Of a DNA stretch of 64,000 nt, positions 52,406 to 62,361 are shown piece by piece (the first letter of the stretch is position 1; the number at the start of each line of letters is the position of its first letter). Source of the DNA: Faecalibacter macacae (GTDB taxonomy: Bacteria > Bacteroidota > Bacteroidia > Flavobacteriales > Weeksellaceae); contig NZ_RDOJ01000001.1 of the NCBI RefSeq assembly GCF_003687725.1, forward strand, positions 5,196 through 69,195, given 5' to 3'. The notes beneath the pieces were generated by a model. The model had not been told where the DNA came from. It saw only the letters and a list, made by a program, of their open reading frames with translations, and did not search any database. A program made the position numbers and the translations under genes.

Positions 52406-53722
52406 TTAATATCTATAATACTCAGGTTTGAAAGGACCATCTACTTGCACACCGATATAAGCAGCTTGCTCAGCAGATAACTTTTCTAATTCAACTCCTA
52501 ATTTAGCTAAGTGTAATTCAGCAACTTTTTCATCTAAATGCTTAGGTAAAGTATAAACTTTGTTTTCGTAAGCATCAGTGTTAGTCCATAATTCGATTTG
52601 AGCTAAAGTTTGGTTTGAGAAAGAGTTCGACATAACGAAAGAAGGGTGACCTGTAGCGATACCTAAGTTTACTAAACGACCTTCAGCTAAGATAATGATA
52701 TCTTTACCGTTGATGTTGTACTTGTCTACCTGAGGTTTAATTTCTTCTTTAGTATTACCGTAAGCTTTGTTTAACCAAGCCATATCGATTTCGTTATCGA
52801 AGTGACCAATGTTACAAACTACAGTTTTGTCTTTCATCTTCATGAAGTGTTCTTCACGTACAATTCCAAAGTTTCCTGTAGTTGTAATAACGATGTCAGC
52901 AGTTTCAATAACTGTATCTAAACGTTTTACTTCGAAACCTTCCATTGCAGCTTGTAAAGCACAAATAGGATCAATTTCAGTTACAGTAACGATTGCTCCA
53001 GCACCACGGAAAGATTCCGCTGTACCTTTACCAACATCACCAAAACCACAAACTACTACACGTTTACCAGCAATCATTAAGTCTGTTCCACGACGAATCG
53101 CATCAACAGCAGACTCACGACATCCGTACTTGTTATCGAATTTCGATTTAGTAACAGAATCGTTTACGTTAATTGCAGGCATTGGTAAAGTACCTTTTTC
53201 CATTCTTTCGTAAAGACGGTGAACTCCTGTAGTTGTTTCTTCTGATAATCCTTTGATCTCAGCAACTAACTCTGGGTAACGGTCAATCACCATATTCGTT
53301 AAGTCTCCACCATCATCCAAGATCATGTTTAATGGTTGGCGATCTTCACCGAAAAATAATGTTTGCTCGATACACCAATCGAATTCCTCTTCGTTCATCC
53401 CTTTCCAAGCATACACAGGTATACCAGCAGCAGCAATAGCAGCAGCAGCATGATCTTGTGTAGAGAAAATATTACATGAAGACCATGTAACATCAGCTCC
53501 TAAAGCAACTAACGTCTCGATTAATACTGCAGTTTGGATTGTCATGTGTAAACAACCCGCAATGCGAGCACCTTTCAATGGTTGAGCCGCTTTGTACTCT
53601 TCACGGATAGCCATTAACCCAGGCATCTCAGCCTCAGCCAACGTAATTTCCTTTCTTCCCCACTCAGCTAAAGAAATATCTTTAACTTTGTAAGGAATGT
53701 ATTGCGTATTTGTATCCATCAA
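52406..53722 (-). CDS. ahcY: Adenosylhomocysteinase
   Basis: A 438-residue enzyme that splits S-adenosylhomocysteine into adenosine and homocysteine, keeping SAM-dependent methylation going. '[22 protein letters not shown]', '[15 protein letters not shown]', the NAD-binding '[21 protein letters not shown]', and the C-terminal '[10 protein letters not shown]' (Lys and Tyr that close the NAD site) are all present. Start at Met1 or Met2. A TAACTTTG box is found at 53759-53752 without a clear TTG box. No riboswitch is seen here, unlike the SAM-regulated transport locus at 6 kb. Confidence 0.98.
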   Translation of the reverse strand: MMDTNTQYIPYKVKDISLAEWGRKEITLAEAEMPGLMAIREEYKAAQPLKGARIAGCLHMTIQTAVLIETLVALGADVTWSSCNIFSTQDHAAAAIAAAGIPVYAWKGMNEEEFDWCIEQTLFFGEDRQPLNMILDDGGDLTNMVIDRYPELVAEIKGLSEETTTGVHRLYERMEKGTLPMPAINVNDSVTKSKFDNKYGCRESAVDAIRRGTDLMIAGKRVVVCGFGDVGKGTAESFRGAGAIVTVTEIDPICALQAAMEGFEVKRLDTVIETADIVITTTGNFGIVREEHFMKMKDKTVVCNIGHFDNEIDMAWLNKAYGNTKEEIKPQVDKYNINGKDIIILAEGRLVNLGIATGHPSFVMSNSFSNQTLAQIELWTNTDAYENKVYTLPKHLDEKVAELHLAKLGVELEKLSAEQAAYIGVQVDGPFKPEYYRY

Positions 53723-53782
53723 ATGATATATTTAACATATATTAAAGTAAGCAAAGTTACAAACTAAATTACGATTTTAAAA

Positions 53783-54412
53783 ATGCCAATTATCGATTAT
53801 ATCAATAAGCCAAACCTTGTTAAAATCATTACTTGGGAAGTGAGCGAAACGAACGAAGAATTGTTGGATTTTTTGCAACTAAACGAGTATAGGATTGAGA
53901 AGTATAAAACGCTTCGTCCTAAGCAGGCAAGAGAATATCTTGGTCTACGTGCTTGTTTAAAAGAATTAGGGGTTGATTATGATGTGAATTATGATGAAAA
54001 AGGTAAACCATATTTGCCAACCGATGCTGAAATTTCTATCACACACTCTTATGGAAAAGTATCAGTAGGTGTAAGTGATTTTGCAATTGGGATTGATATT
54101 GAATTGTCTCGTCCGCATAAAATTTCTAACATCAAAAATAAATTTGTACGAAAAGATGAACAAGAATGGCTACCAAAGATTGATGAGAATGAATACCTTC
54201 ATATAATTTGGGGAATCAAAGAAGGTTTGTATAAGTTGAATGGAGGAAACCTTTGGAATTTCTTAAATCATTATCGTATTGAAGCTTTTGAATTAGAGGA
54301 GAACAAACCAATAGCGTGTTGGATTTCTGATGATGAAAAGAGTTTGAAATATACAGCCTATTACAAGATGATTGAGGATCATTATTTAATCTGGGTTTTG
54401 GATCATGAATAA
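53783..54412 (+). CDS. 4'-phosphopantetheinyl transferase superfamily protein
   Basis: A 209-residue PPTase of the Sfp type. 'VGVSDFAIGIDIELSRPH' (magnesium-binding Asp-x-Glu, residues ~105-113) and 'IWGIKEGLYKL' (W-x-x-KEA-like, ~145-155) are the two signatures. It transfers the phosphopantetheine arm from coenzyme A to carrier proteins. It overlaps pnuC by 8 bases and is divergent from ahcY. Confidence 0.9.
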   Translation: MPIIDYINKPNLVKIITWEVSETNEELLDFLQLNEYRIEKYKTLRPKQAREYLGLRACLKELGVDYDVNYDEKGKPYLPTDAEISITHSYGKVSVGVSDFAIGIDIELSRPHKISNIKNKFVRKDEQEWLPKIDENEYLHIIWGIKEGLYKLNGGNLWNFLNHYRIEAFELEENKPIACWISDDEKSLKYTAYYKMIEDHYLIWVLDHE

Positions 54413-55070
54413 TTTTTTAGAATATATTATCTCTCCATACCGAGATTACACAACTCTCCATATTACTTTAGAAATAATTGCTACAATTTTTGCTATTATA
54501 TCTGTTATTCTTTCAAAAAACAGAAATATTTGGGTTTATCCTACAGGTATAATTTCTACTTTTTTATACATCTATTTATTTTTTTCTTGGGGATTATATG
54601 GCGAAACTTTGATTAATTTCTATTACACAACCATGTCTATTTATGGCTGGGTTCTTTGGAATAAGAAAACTGAAGATGATAATATTCATGTAGAGGTTGA
54701 TTGGGCAACAAAACAAGAATATCTAAAATCAATTGGATTATTTTTCGGAACATTTATATTCATATTAATTCTCTATCATTTTAGACCAATTATTGACGGG
54801 TTAAAATCAATCAACGAAATCAATACGCTAACATGGAATTATACGGTTGTCGATTTTATTGATGCGTCTTTAACAGGTGTTTTCTTAATCGGAATGTGGA
54901 TGATGGCTAAACGAAAAGTAGACAGTTGGATTTTTTGGATTATAGGCGATTTTGTCATGATTCCGTTACTTTTATACAAAGGTTATGCAATATCATCTTT
55001 TCAGTATTTATTCTTAACAATTTTAGCCTTTTTAGGATTTATGGAGTGGAAGAAAAATGCTAAAAAATAA
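54405..55070 (+). CDS. pnuC: PnuC-type vitamin transporter
   Basis: A 221-residue protein with seven membrane segments in the PnuC (NMN transporter) fold. 'WVYPTGIISTFLYIYLFF', 'FYYTTMSIYGWVLW' and 'TLTWNYTVVDFIDASLTG' match the family. It should import nicotinamide riboside by facilitated diffusion; thiamine or riboflavin homologues (PnuT/PnuX) exist, and no thiamine or FMN riboswitch is seen to favour them. The ATG lies inside the PPTase gene. Confidence 0.9.
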   Translation: MNNFLEYIISPYRDYTTLHITLEIIATIFAIISVILSKNRNIWVYPTGIISTFLYIYLFFSWGLYGETLINFYYTTMSIYGWVLWNKKTEDDNIHVEVDWATKQEYLKSIGLFFGTFIFILILYHFRPIIDGLKSINEINTLTWNYTVVDFIDASLTGVFLIGMWMMAKRKVDSWIFWIIGDFVMIPLLLYKGYAISSFQYLFLTILAFLGFMEWKKNAKK

Positions 55071-55109
55071 ATGTATTATCTTCGTAAGATTCAGTTATAA
55101 AAAAAATAT

Positions 55110-55805
55110 ATGATATCACAAGAATATAAAGAAGTTGTAGCAATGGCTACTTCTGAAGAAAAAGCTACATTTTATAAGCATACTTATGGGCATGTAGCGG
55201 GAGGTGTTTTAGCTTTTATTATTTTAGAAGCTATATTTTTACAAGTACCTTTTATTGTTAATACATTATTAAGTTTTACTCAAGGTTACCTTTGGCTTGT
55301 ATTAATCGGAGGATTTATGGGAATCTCTTGGGTTGCACAGAAAATGGCAATGGATGAGGTTTCTAGACCAAAACAATATTTAGGATATTTTTTATACATC
55401 GTAGGACAAGCGTTGTTATTTGTACCAATGTTGTACATCGTAATTAATTATACAGGGACAATTGTCTTAAAACAAGCAGCTGCAGTAACCGGAGCATTAT
55501 TTTTGGCATTAACAGCTATTGCTTTTATGTCTAAAGTTGATTTTTCTTTTATGAAGAAAATTTTAACAATAGGATTTATCCTAGCTTTAGGAACAATAGT
55601 TGCAGGAATGATTTTCGGATTTTCGTTAGGGTTATGGTTTTCTGTTGCAATGTGCGCATTAGCAGCAGGATCTATTTTATACGAAACACAACAAATCCAA
55701 TATCAATATTCGACAAACCAATATGTACCAGCAGCGTTAGGATTATTTTCTTCGTTAATGTTATTATTTTGGTATGTACTACGAATTTTTATGAGCAGAG
55801 ATTAA
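55110..55805 (+). CDS. Bax inhibitor-1/YccA-like membrane protein
   Basis: A 231-residue protein with seven transmembrane helices of the BI-1 superfamily: 'KHTYGHVAGGVLAFIIL' is helix 1, and 'ETQQIQYQYSTNQYVPAALGLFSSLMLLFWYVLRIF' covers the last two helices (a pH-sensitive calcium leak in BsYetJ). Gene 39 bases after pnuC; a weak hairpin terminator follows. Confidence 0.88.
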   Translation: MISQEYKEVVAMATSEEKATFYKHTYGHVAGGVLAFIILEAIFLQVPFIVNTLLSFTQGYLWLVLIGGFMGISWVAQKMAMDEVSRPKQYLGYFLYIVGQALLFVPMLYIVINYTGTIVLKQAAAVTGALFLALTAIAFMSKVDFSFMKKILTIGFILALGTIVAGMIFGFSLGLWFSVAMCALAAGSILYETQQIQYQYSTNQYVPAALGLFSSLMLLFWYVLRIFMSRD

Positions 55806-55829
55806 TAAGAAATTAATAATTATAACTTT

Positions 55830-55858
55830 AAAAACCGTGGCTATTGTTACGGTTTTTT
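55830..55858 (+). terminator. Terminator
   Basis: Stem AAAAACCGT / ACGGTTTTT with a 10-base loop, then a T run. Confidence 0.75.
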
Positions 55859-55870
55859 ATTTTTGAAATT

Positions 55871-56590
55871 ATGACAGATAAAGAGAAAAAAGAACAAGAT
55901 AGAATACAATCTCCTTTCCGTCCAAAGGATTGGAATGAAATAAGAACAAATGATTCTTGGGCATTGTTCAAGATTATGAATGAATTTGTTACTGGTTATG
56001 AAACTATGTCGAGAATAGGACCTTGTGTTTCTATTTTTGGATCGGCACGCACATCACCAGATCATCCACATTATAAGATTGCAGAAGAGGTTGCTTTCGA
56101 ATTAACTAAAATTGGTTTTGGTGTAATAACTGGTGGTGGACCAGCAATTATGGAAGCTGCAAACAAAGGAGCGCAAAGAGGAGGAGGAACTTCTGTTGGG
56201 TTAGGAATTCGTTTACCTTTCGAAACAAAATTGAATGATTACATTGATCGTGATTATGAAATTAATTTCGATTATTTCTTTGCTCGTAAAGTAATGTTTG
56301 TAAAATATTCTCAAGGATTTATTGTAATGCCAGGAGGATTTGGAACTTTAGATGAATTATTTGAAGCTTTAACTTTAGTACAGACAAAGAAAACAGGTCG
56401 TTTTCCAATTGTTTTAGTTGGTGTAGAATATTGGTCTGGGTTATTTGAATGGATCAAAAACAGAATGTTTGAAGAAGGTTATATTTCTGAAGAAGATTTT
56501 GAATTATATCGTTTAGTTGATACTCCAGAAGAAGCTGTAGGGCATATCAAAGCTTTCTATGAGAAGCACAACATCAAATTAAATTTATAA
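55871..56590 (+). CDS. LOG-family protein (TIGR00730)
   Basis: A 239-residue Rossmann-like enzyme of the 'lonely guy' family. 'SIFGSARTSPDHPHY', 'VITGGGPAIMEAANKGAQRGGG' and 'VMPGGFGTLDELFEAL' (PGGxGTxxE motif) are seen. Family members cleave the N-glycosidic bond of nucleoside 5'-monophosphates, including cytokinin precursors. The true start is the ATG at 55871; an in-frame TTG at 55844 would add nine residues that do not fit. Confidence 0.93.
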   Translation: MTDKEKKEQDRIQSPFRPKDWNEIRTNDSWALFKIMNEFVTGYETMSRIGPCVSIFGSARTSPDHPHYKIAEEVAFELTKIGFGVITGGGPAIMEAANKGAQRGGGTSVGLGIRLPFETKLNDYIDRDYEINFDYFFARKVMFVKYSQGFIVMPGGFGTLDELFEALTLVQTKKTGRFPIVLVGVEYWSGLFEWIKNRMFEEGYISEEDFELYRLVDTPEEAVGHIKAFYEKHNIKLNL

Positions 56591-56596
56591 GCATAA

Positions 56597-56628
56597 AAAA
56601 ACTCCGAGTAATTAGCTCGGAGTTTTAA
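56597..56628 (+). terminator. Terminator
   Basis: Stem AAACTCCGAG / CTCGGAGTTT with a short AT loop. The run after it is TTTTAAAC, so the terminator is moderate. The remaining gap to 56761 holds only AT-rich sequence; nothing else is recognised. Confidence 0.78.
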
Positions 56629-56761
56629 ACATTAGTTTATAAAAGTTTTAGTGTTAAATGGAGAAATCCTTGGCAGTAACTTCTCTTTTGTAAAAATATA
56701 AGATAATTATTTTAAATCAATTCTTTTTTTTATAAAATATTGAAAAACTTGTTAAAAAAAT

Positions 56762-59557
56762 CTATTTGATGACTAATTTTTGAACATATGTTTTAATTGA
56801 ATTTTTAATTTCAATAAGGTATATCCCTCTATTTATAGAATGCGTAGAAAAAAAGTTATCTTTTTTAAAATTTCCATTAAATGATTTTATCGTTTTTCCA
56901 GATAAATCTATAATTCTTACATTTTTAGTATTTTCACTAATTCTGAAACCATTTTTTGTAGGGTTTGGATAAATTATTAATTTATCTTTATTTGAATCTT
57001 TAACAATATTTAGTGTGCTTTTATTACCAAAAATTCTAAATTCTCCAGGATTTAATTGCAATGTGAAATCAGTAGAATTTACATTAATTGTCGATTCATC
57101 CATTAAATTATACCAAGTACCATTATATGGAAATTGAGGTGAAATAGTTTGAGTACTTGTTGTAAAATTAGCTACAACAATTACATCTTTTAATTCTGTT
57201 TCAGTTAAATTTGGATTACTAATAGAAATTCTTGGTTTTAAATCACCAGAAGAAATGGTGTAATTATCTGTATTAAAAACTTCGTTATTTAATCTAATCT
57301 CAATTATTTTAGCCCAAGTATCATAAACAGAAGTTCTGTCTTGGTTTGTTAAATATCCAATTTCTCCAGGAATTGGTTTAGGATCTGTTCTACATCCTTC
57401 GTTTGTTGTTCCATTGTTACAATAATTAATTGAGAAATCATAACCTAATTCACTAAATTGCCATATCATTTTTGGACCAGGAATCATGAATAATATTGCA
57501 CCTACTGCTTTTTGTCTTTCTAATGCAGTAGTTAAATTTTTCACGTTGTAAGTTCCTTCTTGCGCTCCCCATTGAAGGTTTTTATGCATCAAACGTTCTT
57601 CATCGTGGCTTTCTGCGTAAACAATTAAATGTTTTTTATTAAAACCTTTTTCAGTATGTTTTAACCAATTAAAGTTACTTTCTTCGGCATAACCCATAGT
57701 ATTTTGATTAAAATTATGAGTAGCTTTTCCCCAAAGCATTATTCCTTTTCCTTCGTTATTTCTGTAATTCGCCCATTCTGTTTCTTCTTGTGCAGAACCG
57801 TTTTGTCCTAAATGTTCAAAAATTATATAAGAAGTAGGATCTACCGACCATTGATAATCAGCGTATTGTTTTAAGATGTTCACACGGTCTTGTTGATAAC
57901 TATTGGTGCAATTCTCATCAGATAGCGAACAATTCTGAGTAAAACCTTTTGTTAAATCCCAACGAATTCCATCAATTTTAAATTCTTTAATCCAATATTC
58001 TATCGTGCGATTTACGTAATGTTGTGTAGGAGTTAATTGATGATTTAAATCGTACCCAACATTGTAACTGTGTTTAGCTTCCGTATTGACGTAAGGATTA
58101 GTATTTGTAGGTTCACCAAAACCATCTCCGTCTGGGTCATTCATCCACATTCTTACTAATGGAGAACGTCCGTAGACGTGATTTAAAGCAATATCTAAAA
58201 TAACTGCAATCCCGTTTTGATGACATAAATCGATAAACTCTTTCATCTTATTTGCAGGTCCATACGCTTTATCCAAAGCCAAATGATAGGCAGTGTTGTA
58301 ACCCCAAGAAATATTTCCTTCAAATTCCATTACGGGCATAATTTCGATTGCATTTACATTTAAATTTTTGAAATAATCGAAATCATCAATCAAAGATTCC
58401 CATGTTTTAGCCGTGTTAAAATCACGAATTAATAATTCATAAATAATTAAATTTTCTTTGTTTGGTTTTGCGAAATTTTGAACATTCCATTGATAAGAAG
58501 GCGCGTTTGTTTGTAAAATAGAAACTTCAAATTCCTGTCCATTTGGATAAATTGGAAGATTTGGGTAAGATGAGGTTGAAATGTATTGATCGTCATAAGG
58601 CGATAAGACCAAAGTAGAATATGGATCTGCGGTTTTGATTCCGTCGCTCGTGCGATATTGGAATGAATAGATTTCTCCTGGATTTAAATTATTGATTTCT
58701 ATCCAATATAAATCTGGATTTGAAGTATCGCGTTTCATAACATAATCATTCGAAATGTTCCAATTATTAAACGATCCAATGACATGAATAAATTCTTTTT
58801 GTGGCGCAAATAAAACTAAATAAGCTTTGGTATGATCATTTGTATAGTTAATTCCTTGTTTTAAATTTTGAGGAATAGCTTGGGTAATTACAGTTGGTTT
58901 TAAAAACGCTTTGAACGAATTTGAAATGACTTCTTGGGTTATTGGATTTGTAGCTGATAAAGTATAATCTTGGTTAGAATTAATGGTATAATTACGATTA
59001 AATATTGTCGTATTATTTAATTCCTGAATTACATTTCCATTGCTTGATAAACGCCAATTTGCAGCTAGAGTAGAAGTAGCATGAATTGTAAATGAATTTC
59101 CTGTAGTTACATTCGTAATAGAATTTGGAGCAGGTTGAATCATCTGGACTCTAAATCCACCAACCGAAATATGTATATCTGGATTGGTTTGTAGATTTCC
59201 TTGTGCATTTCTAAAAACAAACGAGATTTCTGTTATGTTTGTAGAAGTGTCTACGCCGTAAAATTGGCGAATATAAGTAGGGATTTCTAATTTATAAATT
59301 GTACCAGAAACATAAGTTAATTTGGGCTGAGTTGTATTATTTCCCCAATTCCCTATTACATTTTGCCATCTATTTCCATTTATTGTAACACCTGTATGTG
59401 CATAAATGTCTCCAGAATAACTCGCTAAGTTTGTATTTGCTTTGTCAAAATAAATTGTTGCTGGTAAATCAGCTTCTAAAGGATTTGGATTCGTTGAAAC
59501 TTGTGCTTGAATTATTATTGTAAAAAGTCCTAAAATAATAGACATAATGTTTCTCAT
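56762..59557 (-). CDS. Secreted GH13 alpha-amylase with T9SS sorting domain
   Basis: A 931-residue exported glycoside hydrolase. A signal peptide (cleavage near IQA-Q) leads into an N-terminal beta-sandwich region (about residues 20-220) and a CBM48-like domain (about 240-330, 'VIGSFNNWNISNDY'). The GH13 barrel has the four conserved regions: 'DIALNHVYG', 'DGIRWDLTKG' (nucleophile Asp), 'IFEHLG' (acid Glu) and 'YAESHDEERL' (stabilising Asp). A C-terminal type A T9SS tail ('IIYPNPTKNGFRI' to the end) should carry it across the outer membrane. It sits downstream of susCDE, so it would digest starch or glycogen at the cell surface. Confidence 0.92.
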   Translation of the reverse strand: MRNIMSIILGLFTIIIQAQVSTNPNPLEADLPATIYFDKANTNLASYSGDIYAHTGVTINGNRWQNVIGNWGNNTTQPKLTYVSGTIYKLEIPTYIRQFYGVDTSTNITEISFVFRNAQGNLQTNPDIHISVGGFRVQMIQPAPNSITNVTTGNSFTIHATSTLAANWRLSSNGNVIQELNNTTIFNRNYTINSNQDYTLSATNPITQEVISNSFKAFLKPTVITQAIPQNLKQGINYTNDHTKAYLVLFAPQKEFIHVIGSFNNWNISNDYVMKRDTSNPDLYWIEINNLNPGEIYSFQYRTSDGIKTADPYSTLVLSPYDDQYISTSSYPNLPIYPNGQEFEVSILQTNAPSYQWNVQNFAKPNKENLIIYELLIRDFNTAKTWESLIDDFDYFKNLNVNAIEIMPVMEFEGNISWGYNTAYHLALDKAYGPANKMKEFIDLCHQNGIAVILDIALNHVYGRSPLVRMWMNDPDGDGFGEPTNTNPYVNTEAKHSYNVGYDLNHQLTPTQHYVNRTIEYWIKEFKIDGIRWDLTKGFTQNCSLSDENCTNSYQQDRVNILKQYADYQWSVDPTSYIIFEHLGQNGSAQEETEWANYRNNEGKGIMLWGKATHNFNQNTMGYAEESNFNWLKHTEKGFNKKHLIVYAESHDEERLMHKNLQWGAQEGTYNVKNLTTALERQKAVGAILFMIPGPKMIWQFSELGYDFSINYCNNGTTNEGCRTDPKPIPGEIGYLTNQDRTSVYDTWAKIIEIRLNNEVFNTDNYTISSGDLKPRISISNPNLTETELKDVIVVANFTTSTQTISPQFPYNGTWYNLMDESTINVNSTDFTLQLNPGEFRIFGNKSTLNIVKDSNKDKLIIYPNPTKNGFRISENTKNVRIIDLSGKTIKSFNGNFKKDNFFSTHSINRGIYLIEIKNSIKTYVQKLVIK

Positions 59558-59578
59558 AAATTGTGGTTTTGAGATTAG

Positions 59579-59623
59579 ACAAAAAAAGCCATTAAAAAAA
59601 ACTTGAAGAATTTTAATGGCTTT
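59579..59623 (-). terminator. Hairpin between susE and the amylase gene
   Basis: Stem AAAGCCATTAAAA (59585-59597) / TTTTAATGGCTTT (59611-59623) with a T run after it on the minus strand. It may end most susCDE transcripts before the amylase gene, or damp read-through. Confidence 0.78.
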
Positions 59624-59652
59624 AAATAATTTATTATAAATAGAGGAAATTT

Positions 59653-60714
59653 CTATTGAGCAGGCGTTAACGTGTATGTTAAGTTATTAAAATCAACAAC
59701 TATATCATAAGTTCCTGCATCTACAGTGATGTTATCTCCACCGGCAACTAAACTTCCGTTTGCACCACCAAAGTTTTCATCCCATGCATTATTTTTACGA
59801 ATTTTTAACTCTCCTGCATTTAATACAACATTGTTAGCATACCAAACTTCATTGATTCCATCGAAAGATAATACTTGTGTATCAGGTCCGTCCCATCCGT
59901 TAGGAGTTGAACTACCTACTAATCCCCATTGGAAAAATTCAGCAGTATATTCTAAGCTATTTAAATCTAAAGTGATTTTGTAATTTCCAGTTAAAGGCGC
60001 TACAATATTAGATCCTCCACTAGCTAAAGAACCTTGGAAAGTATTTTCAGCTGCATTAGCAGTTGTATTTTCACTTCCATAATTTACAGCCCAATCAGCA
60101 TCTTTACGGAATTTAATTTCGTCACCAACAGCTACTCCTAAATAAGCAACTAATACATTTGGTGTCGTTGTTTTCCAGAATGGAATATCTGGAGAAGAGC
60201 CCCAATCAGTAATAGAACCTACTACACCCCAAGGAGTAGAAAGATCCGTAGAAAATGGAGTCACTGTGAACGTCTTTGTTTCTGAGTATAATTTCTCTGC
60301 TCCAAAAGTTCCTAAAGATGAAACAATACGGTATTGAACTGTAGCTTCAGTTCCTGCTTCTAAACCTAATTGATCAACTAAGAAAACATTTAAATCAGTT
60401 CCAGTAACTGCATAAGAAGTTTCTTGGATAGAAGTTAAAACTTTTGCATTGTCAAAAGTATCAGTTCCTTTAGCTAATTCAATATCATATTTAGGAGTTG
60501 TAGAAACTCCATAGCTTGCAGCTGTCCACTCAAAAGTAATTGCTGTTTGTGTTTGTGTATCTTCTGATAGAGCTACTGTATTTGCAGTTGTGGTAATTGC
60601 AGGAGCAGTAAATTCAGAAGGATTTAAAACGATGTTTTCGTCATCGTCAGAACAGCTGCTTAGAGACACAATCCCTAAACATGCTGCTGCCATATATTTA
60701 ATTATTTTTTTCAT
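59653..60714 (-). CDS. susE: SusE/SusF-type starch-binding outer-membrane lipoprotein
   Basis: A 353-residue lipoprotein (signal ending SLSSC, Cys21, then SDDDE, an export signal for surface lipoproteins in Bacteroidota). An Ig-like SusE domain (about residues 30-155) is followed by two repeated starch-binding modules that each start 'WG(V/L)VGS' (near 160 and 265) and contain 'GEIKFRKD..W..N(Y/F)G'. Aromatic residues in these modules should stack on glucose rings. The gene lies 1 base after susD. Confidence 0.9.
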   Translation of the reverse strand: MKKIIKYMAAACLGIVSLSSCSDDDENIVLNPSEFTAPAITTTANTVALSEDTQTQTAITFEWTAASYGVSTTPKYDIELAKGTDTFDNAKVLTSIQETSYAVTGTDLNVFLVDQLGLEAGTEATVQYRIVSSLGTFGAEKLYSETKTFTVTPFSTDLSTPWGVVGSITDWGSSPDIPFWKTTTPNVLVAYLGVAVGDEIKFRKDADWAVNYGSENTTANAAENTFQGSLASGGSNIVAPLTGNYKITLDLNSLEYTAEFFQWGLVGSSTPNGWDGPDTQVLSFDGINEVWYANNVVLNAGELKIRKNNAWDENFGGANGSLVAGGDNITVDAGTYDIVVDFNNLTYTLTPAQ

Positions 60715-60715
60715 T

Positions 60716-62350
60716 TTAGTAACCAGGATTTTGAGTTAAGTTTGGATTAATCGCAATAATGTTTACTGGAATTGGGAATAATTTTCTGATATCAGAAACT
60801 GAAGTTCCGTTCGCTACATCTCCTTTGAATGGCCAATCGTATCCAGAAACGAATTTGTTGAAACGAATTAAATCTGTTCTACGTGTTCCTTCCCAGTATA
60901 ATTCTCTTGAACGCTCATCTAAAATGAAATCTAACGTTAAATCAGCATTAGAAACATTTCCGTTTGCATTACCATATCCACGAGCTCTTAATGCGTTGAT
61001 ATAAGATAAAGCAGTTGCTCTGTCTCCACCAGCTCCACCACGTAAAACAGCTTCTGCATAGTTTAAGTAAACTTCAGCTAAACGAATCATTGGTACATCT
61101 GTATCTACAAATTCTCCAGTTGCATCGTTACCGTTAGTTCCGTTTGATTTTTTGTTTGAGAATTTATTAACTGCATAACCTTCATTAAAAGTACTTACGT
61201 TAGCAATTTCGTAAGTCTGTCCGTCTGTATAGAACATAGCTCTTTTATCAGACCAAGCAATTGGATTTCCATTACTATCATTTTGTGAAGCTTGGAATTT
61301 TTCAACTAAAGCTTTAGTTGAACGTGGACCTCCCCAACCTCCATTAACTCCAGAGTTTGCTGGTTGCATTGTTCCACCGATTGCTGCTTTTACTAAGAAA
61401 GTAGATCCACCGTAAGTTTTAGAAGCGTTTCCATCAAAATTTAAAGCGAAGATGAATTCGTTTTGTGCACCGTTTGAATCATTATCTGCTAAGAATAATT
61501 CATCATAAGCAGTTCCGTTACCATTAACGTCAGTAGTATGCAATGAATAACCTGATTGAATAGCTAAGTTAGAATAAGCAATAGATTCTGAGTATTTAGC
61601 CTGATTAATCCATGTTTCTGCATTTAAGTATAAACGTGATAATAAAGCGTAAGAAGCTACTTTATCAACACGACCGTATTCGTTTCCTCTTGCTTCAGCT
61701 AAGCTATTTTGAATATCTAATAATTCAGATTCAACAAAAGTAAAAATTTCTTGACGATTGCTTTGTGTTGGTGTATTACTAGATATTTCCTTAACTAATG
61801 GAACGTTCGCGTATAAGTCCATTAAGTTGTAATATGCGTAAGCACGGATAAAACGAGCTTCAGCAATATATTGTGCAACTTCTGGATTTGTAGCTGCTAA
61901 TCCTTCAGCATTTTTGATGAAAGAATTTGCATAAGATACACTAGTTGCTAAACGGTAGTACATACCTTCGATAAAGCTGTTGTTAGATCCCCAAGACATG
62001 GCATGCATGTTTGGTAATCCTGGATCTCCCCAACCAACAATAGCCTCATCTGTAGTTACAACGTTTAAAGTAAACAATGAACGCGTAAACTGAGATGCTC
62101 CTTCATCAACACCTATGATGTCTGGTTCACCTAAAATAGGGTCTCCAGCAGGTCCCTTAGTTCCTGTAATAGCTAAAGCAGCATATACTTTAGCTAATGC
62201 TGATTTTGCTTGTGTAGCATCTGCGAATACATCATTTTCTGTGATAATATCCGGATCATTTGGCATTAAATCTAAATCATCGTGACAAGATGAAATTGAG
62301 AATGCTAAAGCAGCTGCTAATAAATATTTTGTTAATTTAATTTTTTTCAT
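60716..62350 (-). CDS. susD: SusD/RagB-family nutrient-binding lipoprotein
   Basis: A 544-residue SusD lipoprotein (signal ending SISSC, Cys22). The TPR-like helices ('YIAEARFIRAYAYYNLMDLYANVPLV') and the C-terminal RagB block ('VPMIRLAEVYLNYAEAVLRGG', 'DERSRELYWEGTRRTDLIRF') are typical. It forms the lid on the SusC channel and binds oligosaccharides at the cell surface. It lies 11 bases after susC and 1 base before susE. Confidence 0.95.
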   Translation of the reverse strand: MKKIKLTKYLLAAALAFSISSCHDDLDLMPNDPDIITENDVFADATQAKSALAKVYAALAITGTKGPAGDPILGEPDIIGVDEGASQFTRSLFTLNVVTTDEAIVGWGDPGLPNMHAMSWGSNNSFIEGMYYRLATSVSYANSFIKNAEGLAATNPEVAQYIAEARFIRAYAYYNLMDLYANVPLVKEISSNTPTQSNRQEIFTFVESELLDIQNSLAEARGNEYGRVDKVASYALLSRLYLNAETWINQAKYSESIAYSNLAIQSGYSLHTTDVNGNGTAYDELFLADNDSNGAQNEFIFALNFDGNASKTYGGSTFLVKAAIGGTMQPANSGVNGGWGGPRSTKALVEKFQASQNDSNGNPIAWSDKRAMFYTDGQTYEIANVSTFNEGYAVNKFSNKKSNGTNGNDATGEFVDTDVPMIRLAEVYLNYAEAVLRGGAGGDRATALSYINALRARGYGNANGNVSNADLTLDFILDERSRELYWEGTRRTDLIRFNKFVSGYDWPFKGDVANGTSVSDIRKLFPIPVNIIAINPNLTQNPGY

Positions 62351-62361
62351 GACTTGTTTGA

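Noticed and set aside
52406-53782. SAH or SAM riboswitch upstream of ahcY
   Set aside because: The 60-base divergent spacer is too short and has no aptamer motif.
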